A stretch of 64,000 bases of DNA, taken from NCBI GenBank assembly GCA_026398895.1, contig JAPLRZ010000045.1, positions 1 to 64,000 on the forward strand, written 5' to 3'. This document shows, piece after piece, positions 7,208-16,536 of this stretch (within the stretch, counting starts at the first letter, position 1; each line of letters starts with the position of its first letter). The position numbers and the translations under genes are program-made. The notes under the pieces are model-generated. The model was not told the DNA's origin and did no database searches. It was given only the letters and a program-made list of their open reading frames with translations. The DNA is from Methylococcales bacterium. Its GTDB lineage: Bacteria; Pseudomonadota; Gammaproteobacteria; Methylococcales; Methylomonadaceae.

Positions 7208-8734
7208 ATGACTGACTGGACTGACGGCTGTGCAGCCGACATTGACGATACTTTTAGCTATGACTCTAAACTCAATCCACTGCGATTACGTTTGGCTTTT
7301 TTAAATACAGGACTGCATTTTCCAAAAGTAGGTGCTGCGTGCGAACTGGGTTTTGCTCAGGGTGTAAATGTCAATCTACACGCTACCGCTTCGGTAACAC
7401 AATGGTTTGGTACGGAGGTTAATCCAGCCCATACCCAATTCGCCCAACAAGTGGCACAAGTTTCAGGCGCGGATGCGCAGCTTTTCGATCAGTCATTTGC
7501 TGAATTTTGCAGTCGTACTGATTTACCTGATTTTGATTACATCGCGCTACACGGCGTGTGGAACTGGGTTAACGAGGAAAATCACGCGCTTATTGTCGAT
7601 TTTTTACAGCGTAAATTGAAAGTAGGCGGTGTTGTTTATGTCAGCTACCACACCCATGCGGGTTGGGCGGCGATGATACCCGTGCGTGATTTGCTTGCCG
7701 AATACGCTGATGTGATGGGATCGCACGGGGAAGGCGGTTTATCTCGTTTTGATTCAGCCGTGTATTTTGCACAAACGCTATTAGCAACTAACCCCAGTTA
7801 TGTACGCGCTAATCCGAGCATTGTCGAACAGTTCAAAAAATTAAACCCTGATAACCATAACGAATACCTTAATCAAAACTGGCAACCGTTGTCGTTTTCG
7901 CAAACTGCGCATTTGTTATCGTCTGCTAAATTGACCTTTGCTTGTTCTGCACATTATCTTGACCACGTTGACACGCTGAATCTCACCGATGAACAGCAAG
8001 ATTTTTTAAATGAAATTCCCGATGACTTATTGCGTGAAACGTCGCGTGATATTTGTGTCAATCAGCCCTTTCGCCGTGATTATTGGATCAAAGGAGCAGT
8101 TAGATTAAATCTACTGGAACAGACCGAAGCGATACGCGCTCAACGGGTGGTACTGGGTCAAGCACGCGCCGATGTGTCATTCAAAGTGTCTGGAAATTTG
8201 GGTGAGTCTGTTTTACATCCATCAATTTATGCCCCAATTCTGGACACATTAAGCGATTATCAGCCAAAAACCCTAGGACAACTTGAACAAACGGTCGCTG
8301 TGTTTGGGATTAATTTCGGTCAACTGATACAAGCGGTGATGATTCTAATTGGCACGGGTGTGTTATTTCCTGCACAAGATGATGCTGTGATTGCTGAGGC
8401 AAAACAACAAACCGACCCACTCAATGCCTATTTATGCGATAAAGCACGCGGCAGTAGTGAATTCGCTTATCTTGCCAGCCCAGTCATTGGCGGTGGTATT
8501 GCTGTACCACGATTCTCACAACTATTTCTACTCGCCAAAGCACAGGGTAACACGCAACCTGAACAATGGGCTGTGTTTGCGTGGTCGATATTAGCCGCGC
8601 AAAATCAATGTCTGATAAAAGACGGTGTGAGTCTTGAAACCGAGAGTGAAAATCTGGCTGAGTTGGTTGTGCAAGCCCATGAGTTTGCCGATAAACAACT
8701 GCCTGTTTTAACGGCGTTGGGAATTTGTGATTAA
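7208..8734 (+). CDS. SAM-dependent methyltransferase with regulatory domain
   Basis: A 508-residue cytosolic protein. ACELGFAQGVNVNL (about 44-57) is the glycine-rich SAM motif I; DFDYIALHGVWNWV (about 107-120) corresponds to motif IV/post-I regions. From about 220 to 300 the sequence resembles the methyltransferase regulatory domain (Pfam MethyTransf_Reg), with HYLDHVDTLNLTDEQQDFL and FRRDYWIKG. The last 200 residues are helical. The substrate is unknown. It is a single-gene unit flanked by palindromic repeats. The length is typical of this architecture. Confidence 0.8.
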   Translation: MTDWTDGCAADIDDTFSYDSKLNPLRLRLAFLNTGLHFPKVGAACELGFAQGVNVNLHATASVTQWFGTEVNPAHTQFAQQVAQVSGADAQLFDQSFAEFCSRTDLPDFDYIALHGVWNWVNEENHALIVDFLQRKLKVGGVVYVSYHTHAGWAAMIPVRDLLAEYADVMGSHGEGGLSRFDSAVYFAQTLLATNPSYVRANPSIVEQFKKLNPDNHNEYLNQNWQPLSFSQTAHLLSSAKLTFACSAHYLDHVDTLNLTDEQQDFLNEIPDDLLRETSRDICVNQPFRRDYWIKGAVRLNLLEQTEAIRAQRVVLGQARADVSFKVSGNLGESVLHPSIYAPILDTLSDYQPKTLGQLEQTVAVFGINFGQLIQAVMILIGTGVLFPAQDDAVIAEAKQQTDPLNAYLCDKARGSSEFAYLASPVIGGGIAVPRFSQLFLLAKAQGNTQPEQWAVFAWSILAAQNQCLIKDGVSLETESENLAELVVQAHEFADKQLPVLTALGICD

Positions 8735-8802
8735 AAAGCTGGAGAAGTAAAAATAGTAAGGATGTTTTACGTTATCAACTCGACTAAATACGCGATGACG
8801 AT

Positions 8803-8828
8803 GGAGTTCAAAACAAGTTTTGGACTCC
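8803..8828. repeat. Short GGAGT...ACTCC palindrome
   Basis: GGAGTTCAAAAC and its complement GTTTTGGACTCC form a 26-nt hairpin. A related form (GGAGTTCAAACC...) is at 34160-34185. Confidence 0.7.
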
Positions 8829-8849
8829 ATGCCAAAAAAGACAGTGCGG

Positions 8850-8880
8850 TAGGATGTGCTGAGGTACGAAGCGCATCCTA
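8850..8880. repeat. TAGGATGTGCTGAGG... palindrome
   Basis: TAGGATGTGCT...AGCGCATCCTA, a 31-nt imperfect inverted repeat of the type often seen dispersed in environmental proteobacterial genomes. It lies next to the transposase remnant. Confidence 0.65.
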
Positions 8881-8897
8881 TGGTTCGCCCGTCTTAT

Positions 8898-9235
8898 CGC
8901 GTTTTTACGAAAATCGGCAATGCTTTTATAGCAAGGACGACTGCCTTCAAGCAACCAGATGACTTCCAGATTACGGCGAGTCTCGCTTTCTAACGTGCGA
9001 CTGCTGCGAATGCCTTGCAGATAGCCGTATAAATACAGTTTCAGCATCGCTTATGGATTATAAGGGGCTGCTCCGAGCTGATGACCCTCTGTGCCTATTT
9101 AAATCCCAATGTACCTAAATCCCAGTGTATTGGCATAGGCATCAATCGCTCGAACGTTATTATTTTCGCTTACAAAGTCTTCAACACGAACAGGCAGTAG
9201 CATATCTTGCTGGCGATTAAGTGTCGGTTGATAAC
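8898..9235 (-). pseudogene. IS1182-type transposase remnant
   Basis: Reading the minus strand from 9235 gives the start of an IS1182-family transposase: PVRVEDFVSENNNVRAIDAY, then a stop (TAA) after FRYIGI, then PYNP, a second stop where Gln is expected, then AMLKLYLYGYLQGIRSSR and IADFRKN. All of this is in one frame with two nonsense codons, and similarity ends after about 110 codons, so most of the gene is missing. The rest of the intergenic stretch 8735-9399 contains two palindromes and nothing else I can support. Confidence 0.85.
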
Positions 9236-9399
9236 GGCTTGTATTCATTGTCTTTATTGTGTTGTTTGTGTGCCAATAACGATATTATAGAGGCTTGGCG
9301 AGGTGAATACTTTCACAGTCTCTATCGCCTAACCCAACCTACAGATCGTTACAATAACGCCTATAATACCCGCATTCACTTTTTTCCAGAACGTAACTT

Positions 9400-10383
9400 A
9401 TGATGATTCCAGAATTTATGCAGGCAATTGAAATCGAAGCGGACAGATTGCAATTGACCGCCCGATTGATGCCTAAGCCTGCTAGTCATCAAGTATTAAT
9501 TAAAGTGGTTGCCGCTGGGGTTAATCGCCCTGATATTGCACAACGTAAAGGTTTATATCCACCGCCTGCGGGTGCATCTGACATATTGGGATTAGAAGTT
9601 GCGGGGTCGATTGTTTCGGTGGGTGCGGCAGTAAGTCATTTAAAAGTTGGCGATACAGTGTGCGCTTTAGTCACAGGCGGTGGTTATGCGGGTTATTGTT
9701 TAGCGTCTGCGTTATTGTGTTTACCGATACCTGAAGGTTTATCGTTTATCGAAGCGGCTGCTTTGCCTGAAACTTTTTTTACCGTGTGGAGTAATGTATT
9801 TGATCGCGCCCACTTATCAGCCAAAGAAACCTTATTAGTACATGGCGGCAGTAGTGGTATTGGAGTTACAGCTATTCAACTGGCTAAAGCGTTTGGTGCT
9901 AAGGTTATTGTTACCGCTGGTTCGGCGGCTAAATGTAAAGCTTGTTTAGAACTAGGTGCAGATGCTGCCATTAATTATCATGAACGCGATTTTGTTGAAG
10001 TCATAAACCAGCTTACTCAAAACAAAGGCGTGGATGTCATTCTTGATATTATTGGCGGCGATTATTTTCCGCGTAATTTAAAATGTTTGGCGTATGACGG
10101 GCGATTGGTACAAATCGCATTACAAAGCGGCATAAAATCAGAGATTAATTTATTACCCATTATGGTAAAACGATTAACCATTACAGGCTCAACTTTACGC
10201 GCCAGAGATGATGCGTTTAAAGCGGATATAGCCAATAAACTACACAAAAATGTTTGGCCATTATTAGCAACGGGCAAAATTTCGCCTGTTATTTATACCA
10301 CTTTTGCTTTAGATGAAGCCGAACTTGCCCATGAACTCATGGAAAGTAGTCGGCACATCGGCAAAATTATTTTGGAGATATAA
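9400..10383 (+). CDS. NAD(P)H quinone oxidoreductase (MDR superfamily, PIG3-like)
   Basis: A 327-residue medium-chain reductase. The N-terminal GroES-like fold shows GVNRPDIAQRKGLYPPP and GLEVAGSIVSVG; the Rossmann domain shows HGGSSGIGVTAIQLAKAFGA (about 148-167). No structural zinc cysteines are seen, as in the quinone oxidoreductase/PIG3 branch. It reduces quinones with NADPH and is presumed cytosolic. It starts at tandem ATGs (9400/9403); a start at 9418 is possible. It is 2 nt from sseA and likely co-transcribed. Confidence 0.85.
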   Translation: MMIPEFMQAIEIEADRLQLTARLMPKPASHQVLIKVVAAGVNRPDIAQRKGLYPPPAGASDILGLEVAGSIVSVGAAVSHLKVGDTVCALVTGGGYAGYCLASALLCLPIPEGLSFIEAAALPETFFTVWSNVFDRAHLSAKETLLVHGGSSGIGVTAIQLAKAFGAKVIVTAGSAAKCKACLELGADAAINYHERDFVEVINQLTQNKGVDVILDIIGGDYFPRNLKCLAYDGRLVQIALQSGIKSEINLLPIMVKRLTITGSTLRARDDAFKADIANKLHKNVWPLLATGKISPVIYTTFALDEAELAHELMESSRHIGKIILEI

Positions 10384-10385
10384 CC

Positions 10386-11225
10386 ATGAGCTACTGCACC
10401 CTGATTTCTGCCGCTGAATTACAACAGCATATTAATGATCCAAATTGGGTGATTATTGATTGTCGCTTTTCTTTGGCTAATAGTGAAGCAGGTAGCACTG
10501 CTTATCGGCACGGACATTTGCCGAATGCCCGTTATGCGCATTTGAATAATGATTTATCCTCTGCAATTACCGATAGCACAGGTCGTCATCCGTTGCCAGA
10601 TTTTAGAACATTGGTAAAAAAATTGGGTGCGTGGGGCGTGAGTAATCACAGTCAGGTTGTGGCGTATGATGATGCAGGCGGTGCGTTTGCAGGACGCTTG
10701 TGGTGGTTATTGCGTGCGTTAGGACATGACAAGGTAGCCGTATTAAATGGCGGTATCAAACAGTGGCAACAACAAGGTTACGCGCTTACCACCACTTTAC
10801 CGCGCATTAAACCAGCCGATTTTAGAGCCTATTTAAACACTCATCTTTGGCTTACCGCTAACCAAGTTGAAAACAGCATCGCCAGAAAATCCATTAAACT
10901 CATCGATGCCAGAACCGCAGAACGCTATCGTGGCGAACAAGAACCGATTGATCCGATTGCTGGACATATTCCTTATGCCTTAAATCGTCCTTTGCCATTA
11001 AATCTGAATGCACAGGGATTATTTTTATCGTCCGAACAATTACGTTCTCAATTTAGACAGCTTATTGGTTCAACAGACCCTGAAAAAGTCGTGCATTATT
11101 GCGGCTCTGGTGTGACCGCTTGTCATAATTTGTTAGCAATGGAACACGCTGGATTAACTGGCTCTAAACTGTACGCAGGTTCATGGAGTGAATGGATACG
11201 CAACAAAAATAGGGCAGTGGCTTGA
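10386..11225 (+). CDS. sseA: 3-mercaptopyruvate sulfurtransferase (tandem rhodanese)
   Basis: A 279-residue protein with two rhodanese domains (about 1-135 inactive, 150-279 active). The catalytic loop is CGSGVTAC with C239; the CGSGVT form is characteristic of mercaptopyruvate sulfurtransferases, in contrast to CRKGVT in thiosulfate sulfurtransferases. It transfers sulfur from mercaptopyruvate to acceptors such as cyanide or thiols. It follows the quinone oxidoreductase after 2 nt. Length is typical. Confidence 0.88.
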   Translation: MSYCTLISAAELQQHINDPNWVIIDCRFSLANSEAGSTAYRHGHLPNARYAHLNNDLSSAITDSTGRHPLPDFRTLVKKLGAWGVSNHSQVVAYDDAGGAFAGRLWWLLRALGHDKVAVLNGGIKQWQQQGYALTTTLPRIKPADFRAYLNTHLWLTANQVENSIARKSIKLIDARTAERYRGEQEPIDPIAGHIPYALNRPLPLNLNAQGLFLSSEQLRSQFRQLIGSTDPEKVVHYCGSGVTACHNLLAMEHAGLTGSKLYAGSWSEWIRNKNRAVA

Positions 11226-11288
11226 ATTTATGGTCTAAGAAAACATGGCGTTAGACCACCACACTTTCAATCATAACGGACTCTGAGC

Positions 11289-12887
11289 ATGACAAACGCA
11301 CAACTACCCGTCACCATAGACAACGATACTGGCACTCTTTTTCATGAAGATAGTCAGGAAAAAATTATTGAAGAACTATTCAACACCGAAGACAATGCCG
11401 AAAAAACCAGCAGTGTGATTGCTGATTTTGTCGCCTCTTACTCCCAGCATAAAAACGCCCAGCCACTTGAAGAGTGGCTTAATCAACAATTTTCCAACTA
11501 CCCAGAGCTATGGAGTGATGACAAAGAACGCAAAGAAACCGCGCAACAAATCATTACCAGCGTTCAACAAGCCAACGAAACCAAAGCCGATTTAGTCGCA
11601 CACCTAGATAAAGGCAAAAGCCGTGAATCGTGGTTAGCGAGAAAAATTGAACAAGGCGCGAGTAGTGCGGGTGTGGTTAATGTCGGTGAATATGCGCGAA
11701 GCATTGATAACGCATTAGAAACTGCAACTGAAACCATGAAAACCATGATTTTCAACAAAACAAAAAATGCAGAAAATATTTTAGCTGAGATTAGTAACGC
11801 CCCACAATTACATGGCTTTATTGCTGAAGCCGATTTAGCTAATCAATTCAATATCAATGCGGCTACTTCAGGTTCAACACTTAAAGCCGAAGTGCCAAGT
11901 GTTACCACGCTGGACTCACCCGACATTGTTATTAAAAATGCAACGGGCGATGTAATAGAAAAAATTCAAGTCAAACTCTATGACCCAGAAAATGGTTTAG
12001 CCAATCTCAAGCAAAACATTAGAATCCACGATTATAGTGATACAACGCTAGTCGTCAACAAGGAACACGTTGCCGCATTGCGTGAAGAATTTCCCGATTT
12101 AAAAATTACCAGCGAATACCAGCGTGATGGCGTAAAAATGGAAATGGGCGAATACGCAGATTACAAAAAACAACAAGAACAAGCTCAACAAGAAGCAGAA
12201 ATCAAACAATACGACTGGAACGATGCCAACCGCATGAACATTGCCAAAGAAATTGGCAAAAAAGCCTTAATCGGTGCGGCGTTCAGTGCAGGTTTTCAAG
12301 GTGCGAGAATTTTAGGACGGCGCGTCTGGAATAAGCTGACAGGCAAAGAAAACCAAACCGCTAACGAAGACCTAAAAGAATTTTTTGAGTCGTCGATAAA
12401 AAGTTCGGCGTGTGTCGGTGTACAAGTTGCGGTGTCTGGTGCGTTAGTGGTAGCCGTCAAAAGTGGCTGGATAAAAGTTTTGCAAAATACACCCGCAGGA
12501 CAACTGGCTAATATTGCTTATATCGGCTTGGAAAATGCTAAATGTTTATTCAAATTTGCTAAAGGTGAATTGACTGCCGATGAAACACTGGATGCAATGG
12601 GTAACACCACTTGCTGGGCTGTCGGTGGTATCTATGGCGCGATTGAAGGCGCGGCATTGGGTGCAAAAATCGGTGCATTAACGGTAAACCCTGTTGGTAT
12701 CGCTATTGGTAGTTTTATCGGCGCAGTCGTTGGCGGTATCGCGGGCAGTGCTATTGCTGAACCGCTTTATGAAGGTAGCAAAGCCATTGTTAAAACTGCC
12801 GCAAAAGTCATAGAATCTGCATGGCAAGGCACAAAATCACTGGCAAAAACTGCGTTAAATAAGCTAACATTCGGCTTGTTCGCCTAA
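11289..12887 (+). CDS. Putative PD-(D/E)XK-like nuclease fused to a glycine-zipper membrane region
   Basis: A 532-residue protein I cannot name. Residues 1-170 are helical. Residues about 175-235 carry E180 (HGFIAE), D212 (SPDIVI) and Q227-x-K229 (IQVKL), the spacing of a restriction-nuclease-like active site of the D...QxK type. A Gln-rich coiled stretch follows (about 290-306), then from 325 a region rich in small residues, with glycine-zipper segments at about 440-495 (GAIEGAALGAKIGALT, GSFIGAVVGGIAGSAIAEP), as in membrane-inserting or pore-forming proteins. The combination suggests an effector-like or phage-related protein; that is inference. Neighbours are sseA upstream and toxin-antitoxin genes downstream. 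There is no signal peptide. Confidence 0.5.
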   Translation: MTNAQLPVTIDNDTGTLFHEDSQEKIIEELFNTEDNAEKTSSVIADFVASYSQHKNAQPLEEWLNQQFSNYPELWSDDKERKETAQQIITSVQQANETKADLVAHLDKGKSRESWLARKIEQGASSAGVVNVGEYARSIDNALETATETMKTMIFNKTKNAENILAEISNAPQLHGFIAEADLANQFNINAATSGSTLKAEVPSVTTLDSPDIVIKNATGDVIEKIQVKLYDPENGLANLKQNIRIHDYSDTTLVVNKEHVAALREEFPDLKITSEYQRDGVKMEMGEYADYKKQQEQAQQEAEIKQYDWNDANRMNIAKEIGKKALIGAAFSAGFQGARILGRRVWNKLTGKENQTANEDLKEFFESSIKSSACVGVQVAVSGALVVAVKSGWIKVLQNTPAGQLANIAYIGLENAKCLFKFAKGELTADETLDAMGNTTCWAVGGIYGAIEGAALGAKIGALTVNPVGIAIGSFIGAVVGGIAGSAIAEPLYEGSKAIVKTAAKVIESAWQGTKSLAKTALNKLTFGLFA

Positions 12888-12898
12888 TTCAAAAAACA

Positions 12899-12951
12899 GG
12901 AGTAAAACAGCTTTAGCTGTTTTCGTGCAATAGCTAAAGCTATTGCACTCC
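12899..12951. repeat. GGAGT...ACTCC palindromic repeat
   Basis: 53 nt bounded by GGAGT and ACTCC, with AAAACAGC..GCTGTTTT first and GCAATAGC..GCTATTGC second. It is the reverse-orientation partner of 7125-7178 and lies 11 nt after the nuclease-like gene, where it could also stop transcription. Confidence 0.85.
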
Positions 12952-13006
12952 TGCTATGGTTACAAAACAAAAAAACCTGATTATTAATCAATAGAGAAGT
13001 ATCGCC

Positions 13007-13237
13007 ATGTCATCCGAAGCCATCGCCACCGTTGTTAAAATGCTGGGAACATTACCCGATGCAACCCAAAATCAGGTTGCCGAACATTTACAAGCTTATA
13101 TTGCTGACTTACAAGATGAACTGCGTTGGGATGCGGCTTTTGCAAACACGCAAAATAACTTAATCCAGCAAGCGCGATTAGCGAAACAACAAATCGCCGA
13201 AGGTAAAGCACAAGCTTTGAACATTGACGATTTATGA
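13007..13237 (+). CDS. Antitoxin of a RelE-type toxin-antitoxin pair
   Basis: A 76-residue acidic protein (MSSEAIATVVKMLGTLPDAT...) with a helical N-terminal part and a C-terminal tail (AKQQIAEGKAQALNIDDL) of the kind that wraps toxins. Its stop overlaps the next frame by 4 nt (ATGA), the usual antitoxin-toxin coupling. The cognate toxin is truncated, so this antitoxin may be an orphan. The family is assigned from context and general pattern rather than a clear motif. Confidence 0.6.
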   Translation: MSSEAIATVVKMLGTLPDATQNQVAEHLQAYIADLQDELRWDAAFANTQNNLIQQARLAKQQIAEGKAQALNIDDL

Positions 13238-13380
13238 AATCATTGACCTTGCCCAGTTTTTGGCAGAGTTATCGTGGTTTAAATGAATCAATGCGCCGCA
13301 AGCCCCGCAAAACATATATAATCTGGTCACAAAACCCATTTCATCCGTCATTGCATTTTAAGCCGTGTAGGTCGGGTTAG
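13234..13380 (+). pseudogene. RelE/HigB-type toxin truncated by a palindromic repeat
   Basis: Starting at the ATG that overlaps the antitoxin stop, the frame reads MKSLTLPSFWQSYRGLN then WSQNPFHPSLHFK, the typical first 43 residues of a short RelE/HigB-like toxin. Directly after HFK the repeat element at 13367 begins, adds five foreign residues (PCRSG) and a TAG at 13378-13380. The catalytic C-terminal strands are absent and I find no continuation beyond the repeat. Confidence 0.8.
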
Positions 13381-13469
13381 CGTAGCGTAACCCGACATTT
13401 CCATTCAACTCAACCCACGCGGTAAAATGTACACTTTTGTCGGGTTACGCTATCGCTAACCCGACCTAC
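13367..13469. mobile_element. GTAGGTCGGGTTA miniature inverted-repeat element
   Basis: A 103-nt element with terminal inverted repeats GTAGGTCGGGTTAGCG and CGCTAACCCGACCTAC, plus subterminal inverted arms (TAACCCGACA / TGTCGGGTTA). It has no coding capacity. It sits exactly at the point where the RelE-like toxin loses similarity, so it inserted into or deleted the toxin. Confidence 0.85.
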
Positions 13470-13491
13470 GAAAATATGTGAGGAAACCACT

Positions 13492-13731
13492 ATGCAAATG
13501 ACTATTGATGTCCCTGATACCTTACCGCAAGAGCGTTTAAAACAACGCATAAAAGAATTAGAGCAAAGTTTGCTGATGGAAGCTCAATTTTTCGCCGTTT
13601 TTTCTAAACAACAAACCACTGTAGATGACCCTTGGACAAATCCTACTATCGCCTTACCTACGGTTGATACAGGGATTGAAGATTTTGCGATGAATCACGA
13701 CCACTATCTTTATGGTCTTGATAAACAATGA
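13492..13731 (+). CDS. Antitoxin of a PIN-domain toxin
   Basis: A 79-residue protein. It begins MQMTIDVPDTLPQERLKQRI, an antitoxin-like start, and ends in an acidic tail. The stop overlaps the next start by 4 nt (ATGA), coupling it to the PIN-domain protein. The DNA-binding type is not certain from sequence. GAGGAAACC precedes its ATG. Confidence 0.7.
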   Translation: MQMTIDVPDTLPQERLKQRIKELEQSLLMEAQFFAVFSKQQTTVDDPWTNPTIALPTVDTGIEDFAMNHDHYLYGLDKQ

Positions 13732-14138
13732 ACAGCATTTTTGTTGATACCGCCGCACTGATTGCATTAGGCAATAAAAAAGATGCTTTCCACCCTTTAG
13801 CTAAGCAAAAACAACAGGAATTGGTTAAAAATCAAACGCGGTTTATCAGCAGTGATTTTGTGATTGCTGAATTTTGTAATGCCTTTAGTCGGGTTAAGTT
13901 TAGAGCGACTGCGGTACAAATGGTAAACGGTATTTATCAATCAAAGGCGTGGACGGTTATTGCAATCAATGAAGAGTTGATGACAAAAAGCCTTGCCTTA
14001 TTTACCCAGATGCAAGACAAAGAATGGGGGCTGGTTGATTGCAGTAGCATCATTCTCGCTAGAGAAAACCGACTTGATAGCATTTTTACGGCAGATAAGC
14101 ACTTTGAACAAGCGGGTTTTGAAATTTTATTAAAATAA
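13728..14138 (+). CDS. VapC-like PIN-domain toxin
   Basis: A 136-residue PIN-domain ribonuclease. Expected acidic residues are visible: D7 in FVDTAALIAL, E48 in VIAEFCNAF, and D105 in WGLVDCSSI, followed by ILARENRLDSIFTADKHF at the C-terminal end. Such toxins cut tRNA or rRNA when freed from their antitoxin. It overlaps the antitoxin gene by 4 nt and appears intact. Confidence 0.85.
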   Translation: MNSIFVDTAALIALGNKKDAFHPLAKQKQQELVKNQTRFISSDFVIAEFCNAFSRVKFRATAVQMVNGIYQSKAWTVIAINEELMTKSLALFTQMQDKEWGLVDCSSIILARENRLDSIFTADKHFEQAGFEILLK

Positions 14139-14151
14139 CAGTGAGCAAACC

Positions 14152-15666
14152 ATGTCCAACACCGAAACCCTGTACAGCAACATCCGCGCTCATATCGAAT
14201 CGAATTATCCACTGTTGTATCTGGTCACGTTTGAAGAACAACAAGCCGATGCACTGATTACCCGACTGGCTGCCGAAGATAAACGTAAAATATTTGAATG
14301 GAATTTAGCGCGGGGTGTGGTGAGTTTTGAGCATAAACAACCGTTAATCGACTATCAAGAGTTAGCCAAAACGCTGGAAAACTGGTTAAACGATGAGCTA
14401 ACACACCATTTTTTGATTATCAAAGATGCTCACTTAGCTATGCGTGATAATCCGCTGGTGATTGCGCGGTTAAAAGCCTTAGCCAATAAATTACTGCACG
14501 ATGGTGAAACTAATGCCACGGTGATTTTGGTGTCTTCGCAAGCCTGTATTCCGCCTGAGTTGGAAAAGTTTATTACCCTGTTTGATTTGCCGTTGCCTGA
14601 CGAAGACAAAATTCAAGAACTGATTAAGGATTTTGTTGCCAAGCTAGAGGAAACCATTGATAAACAAGCCTTAGCTGATTTAACGCTGGCATTTCGCGGT
14701 TTAAGCGAGCATGAAATTACCCAATTACTGTATCGTGGCTACCAACAAGATGGTCATGTCGGTAGCGAAGACGTTGAATTGGTATTACGAGAAAAAGAAC
14801 AAATTATCAAAAAATCGGGCATACTCGATATGGTGGCAACCGTTGAACAATTGGATAATGTCGGCGGTTTAACGCAGTTAAAAAAATGGCTGAAACAAAA
14901 AGCCCACGTTTTGCATAATCTAAATGATGCCTTAGCGTTTGGTGTGGAAGCCCCCAAAGGCGTGATGATTGTTGGAATGCCTGGGTGTGGTAAATCCTTG
15001 ACTGCGAAAGCCACCGCATCTTTATTTAATTTGCCGTTGTTGCGCTTGGATGTTGGCTCATTAATGGGTAAATATGTCGGTGAAAGTGAAGCCAATATGC
15101 GCCGCGCCTTACAACTTGCCGAAGCGGTTAGTCCTTGTGTGTTATGGGTCGATGAATTGGAAAAAGCTTTTGTTGGTATTGGCAGTGGTGGTGCGGGTTC
15201 AGAAGTTGCCACGCGGCTGTTTGGTTATTTTTTAACGTGGATGCAGGATAAAACAGGCGCGGTGTTTGTGTTAGCTACCGCGAATGATATTTCTGCTTTA
15301 CCGCCTGAGTTGTTACGCAAAGGACGCTTTGACGAGATTTTTTATGTGGATTTTCCTAAATTAGATGAACGGGAAAATATTTTTACCATTCATCTAAAAA
15401 AACGCTTAGAAAAACAAGGCAAGTCTATCAATCAAATTAATATCAAACAACTGGCTGAAAAAACCGATGGCTTTTCAGGTGCAGATATTGAAGCGGTGGT
15501 AAAAGAAGCGATTGAAGTGGCATTTGTGGCTAATCGTGCAGATTTGACGACAGCGGGGTTGATTCAGGTTATCAATAATACGCATCCTTTGAAAGTAGTG
15601 ATGAAAGATAAGGTGCAGGAATATCAGGATAAGTTTAAGAATTTGAAGATTAAGGCGGCTTCTTAA
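14152..15666 (+). CDS. AAA+ ATPase, Ycf46 type
   Basis: A 504-residue cytosolic ATPase. The N-terminal half (1-225) is the domain typical of Ycf46-type proteins ([28 protein letters not shown]). The AAA module carries Walker A GMPGCGKS (275-282), Walker B VLWVDELE (330-337), sensor 1 region (ATANDI) and the arginine finger region [15 protein letters not shown]. The C-terminal lid shows [16 protein letters not shown]. The role is unclear; a cyanobacterial member has been linked to inorganic carbon use. It starts 13 nt after the PIN toxin, so they may share a transcript, but a functional link is not implied. Confidence 0.85.
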   Translation: MSNTETLYSNIRAHIESNYPLLYLVTFEEQQADALITRLAAEDKRKIFEWNLARGVVSFEHKQPLIDYQELAKTLENWLNDELTHHFLIIKDAHLAMRDNPLVIARLKALANKLLHDGETNATVILVSSQACIPPELEKFITLFDLPLPDEDKIQELIKDFVAKLEETIDKQALADLTLAFRGLSEHEITQLLYRGYQQDGHVGSEDVELVLREKEQIIKKSGILDMVATVEQLDNVGGLTQLKKWLKQKAHVLHNLNDALAFGVEAPKGVMIVGMPGCGKSLTAKATASLFNLPLLRLDVGSLMGKYVGESEANMRRALQLAEAVSPCVLWVDELEKAFVGIGSGGAGSEVATRLFGYFLTWMQDKTGAVFVLATANDISALPPELLRKGRFDEIFYVDFPKLDERENIFTIHLKKRLEKQGKSINQINIKQLAEKTDGFSGADIEAVVKEAIEVAFVANRADLTTAGLIQVINNTHPLKVVMKDKVQEYQDKFKNLKIKAAS

Positions 15667-15683
15667 GCATTGAAAATACCACA

Positions 15684-15708
15684 GGAGTGCAGGCTTTGCT
15701 TGCACTAC
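15684..15708. repeat. GGAGTGCAGGC-type palindrome
   Basis: GGAGTGCAGGCTTTGCTTGCACTAC, an imperfect 25-nt hairpin after the AAA+ gene. It is close to the copy at 59505-59535 and shares the GGAGT edge of the larger family. Confidence 0.6.
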
Positions 15709-15812
15709 TTAGTTTTTACATTAGAATCCACTCTGCACTTGTTATTTGTAGCATTGCCATTACATTCAGTGACAGGTCAATTTTTAATCATCTTTTTTAA
15801 GGAAGTTATACC

Positions 15813-16481
15813 ATGAGCGTTAATACAGCAATTACCCAGACAGCGTCCAGTACGCTGGCAACCAATAAAGTGTTGCGCAACACTTACTTGTTATTATCCA
15901 TGACACTATTTTTCAGTGCGATGACCGCAGGTGTTTCTATGGTCATGAATCTGCCACCTTTTGGCATGATTATCACCTTGGTTGGGTTTTATGGTCTATT
16001 TTTTCTGACCTCAAAATACAGCGACCGTGCCTTAGGACTGGTTTTTACCTTTGCATTAACAGGTTTTATGGGTTTAACCCTAGGCCCGATTTTAAATATG
16101 TACATTCATAACTTCAGTAATGGACATGAATTAATCATTATGGCGTTAAGTGGCACAGGTGTTATTTTCTTAGGTTTATCAGGCTACGCGCTAACCACTC
16201 GTAAAGATTTCAGCTTTATGGGCGGATTTTTACTGACAGGTGTGTTAGTTGCCTTTTTGGCAGGTATTGGCGCGATTATTTTTGCCATTCCTGCGCTATC
16301 ACTCGCCGTTTCAGCAATGTTTATTTTGCTAATGTCAGGCATGATTTTATACCAAACCAGTGAAATCATTCACGGCGGCGAAACCAACTATATCCGTGCA
16401 ACCGTGTCTTTATATGTTTCACTGTACAATTTATTCTTAAGTTTGTTACAGATATTAGGCATATTTGGCGGCGAAAGGTAA
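15813..16481 (+). CDS. Bax inhibitor-1/YccA family membrane protein
   Basis: A 222-residue protein with seven predicted hydrophobic segments spread along its length and the family feature of a final segment after YQTSEIIHGGETNYIRATVSLY. Bacterial members of the BI-1/YccA family are inner-membrane proteins; E. coli YccA modulates the FtsH protease, and BsYetJ is a calcium leak channel. AAGGAAG precedes the ATG. It is followed by a palindrome and a good terminator. Confidence 0.9.
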   Translation: MSVNTAITQTASSTLATNKVLRNTYLLLSMTLFFSAMTAGVSMVMNLPPFGMIITLVGFYGLFFLTSKYSDRALGLVFTFALTGFMGLTLGPILNMYIHNFSNGHELIIMALSGTGVIFLGLSGYALTTRKDFSFMGGFLLTGVLVAFLAGIGAIIFAIPALSLAVSAMFILLMSGMILYQTSEIIHGGETNYIRATVSLYVSLYNLFLSLLQILGIFGGER

Positions 16482-16491
16482 AACGTATTAA

Positions 16492-16523
16492 TGACTACCA
16501 GTCTTTTAATGGACTGGCAGTCA
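16492..16523. repeat. Palindrome related to 2553-2584
   Basis: TGACTACCAGTCTTTTAATGG and its imperfect complement; the second copy of the TGACTGCCAGTCC palindrome. It lies immediately before the terminator. Confidence 0.75.
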
Positions 16524-16536
16524 TGGTCAAACCAAA

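Noticed and set aside
8762-8962. 66-codon frame after the methyltransferase
   Set aside because: It spans two palindromes and lies antisense to the transposase remnant.
9221-9403. 60-codon frame before the quinone oxidoreductase gene
   Set aside because: It covers the end of the transposase remnant and has no family-like sequence.
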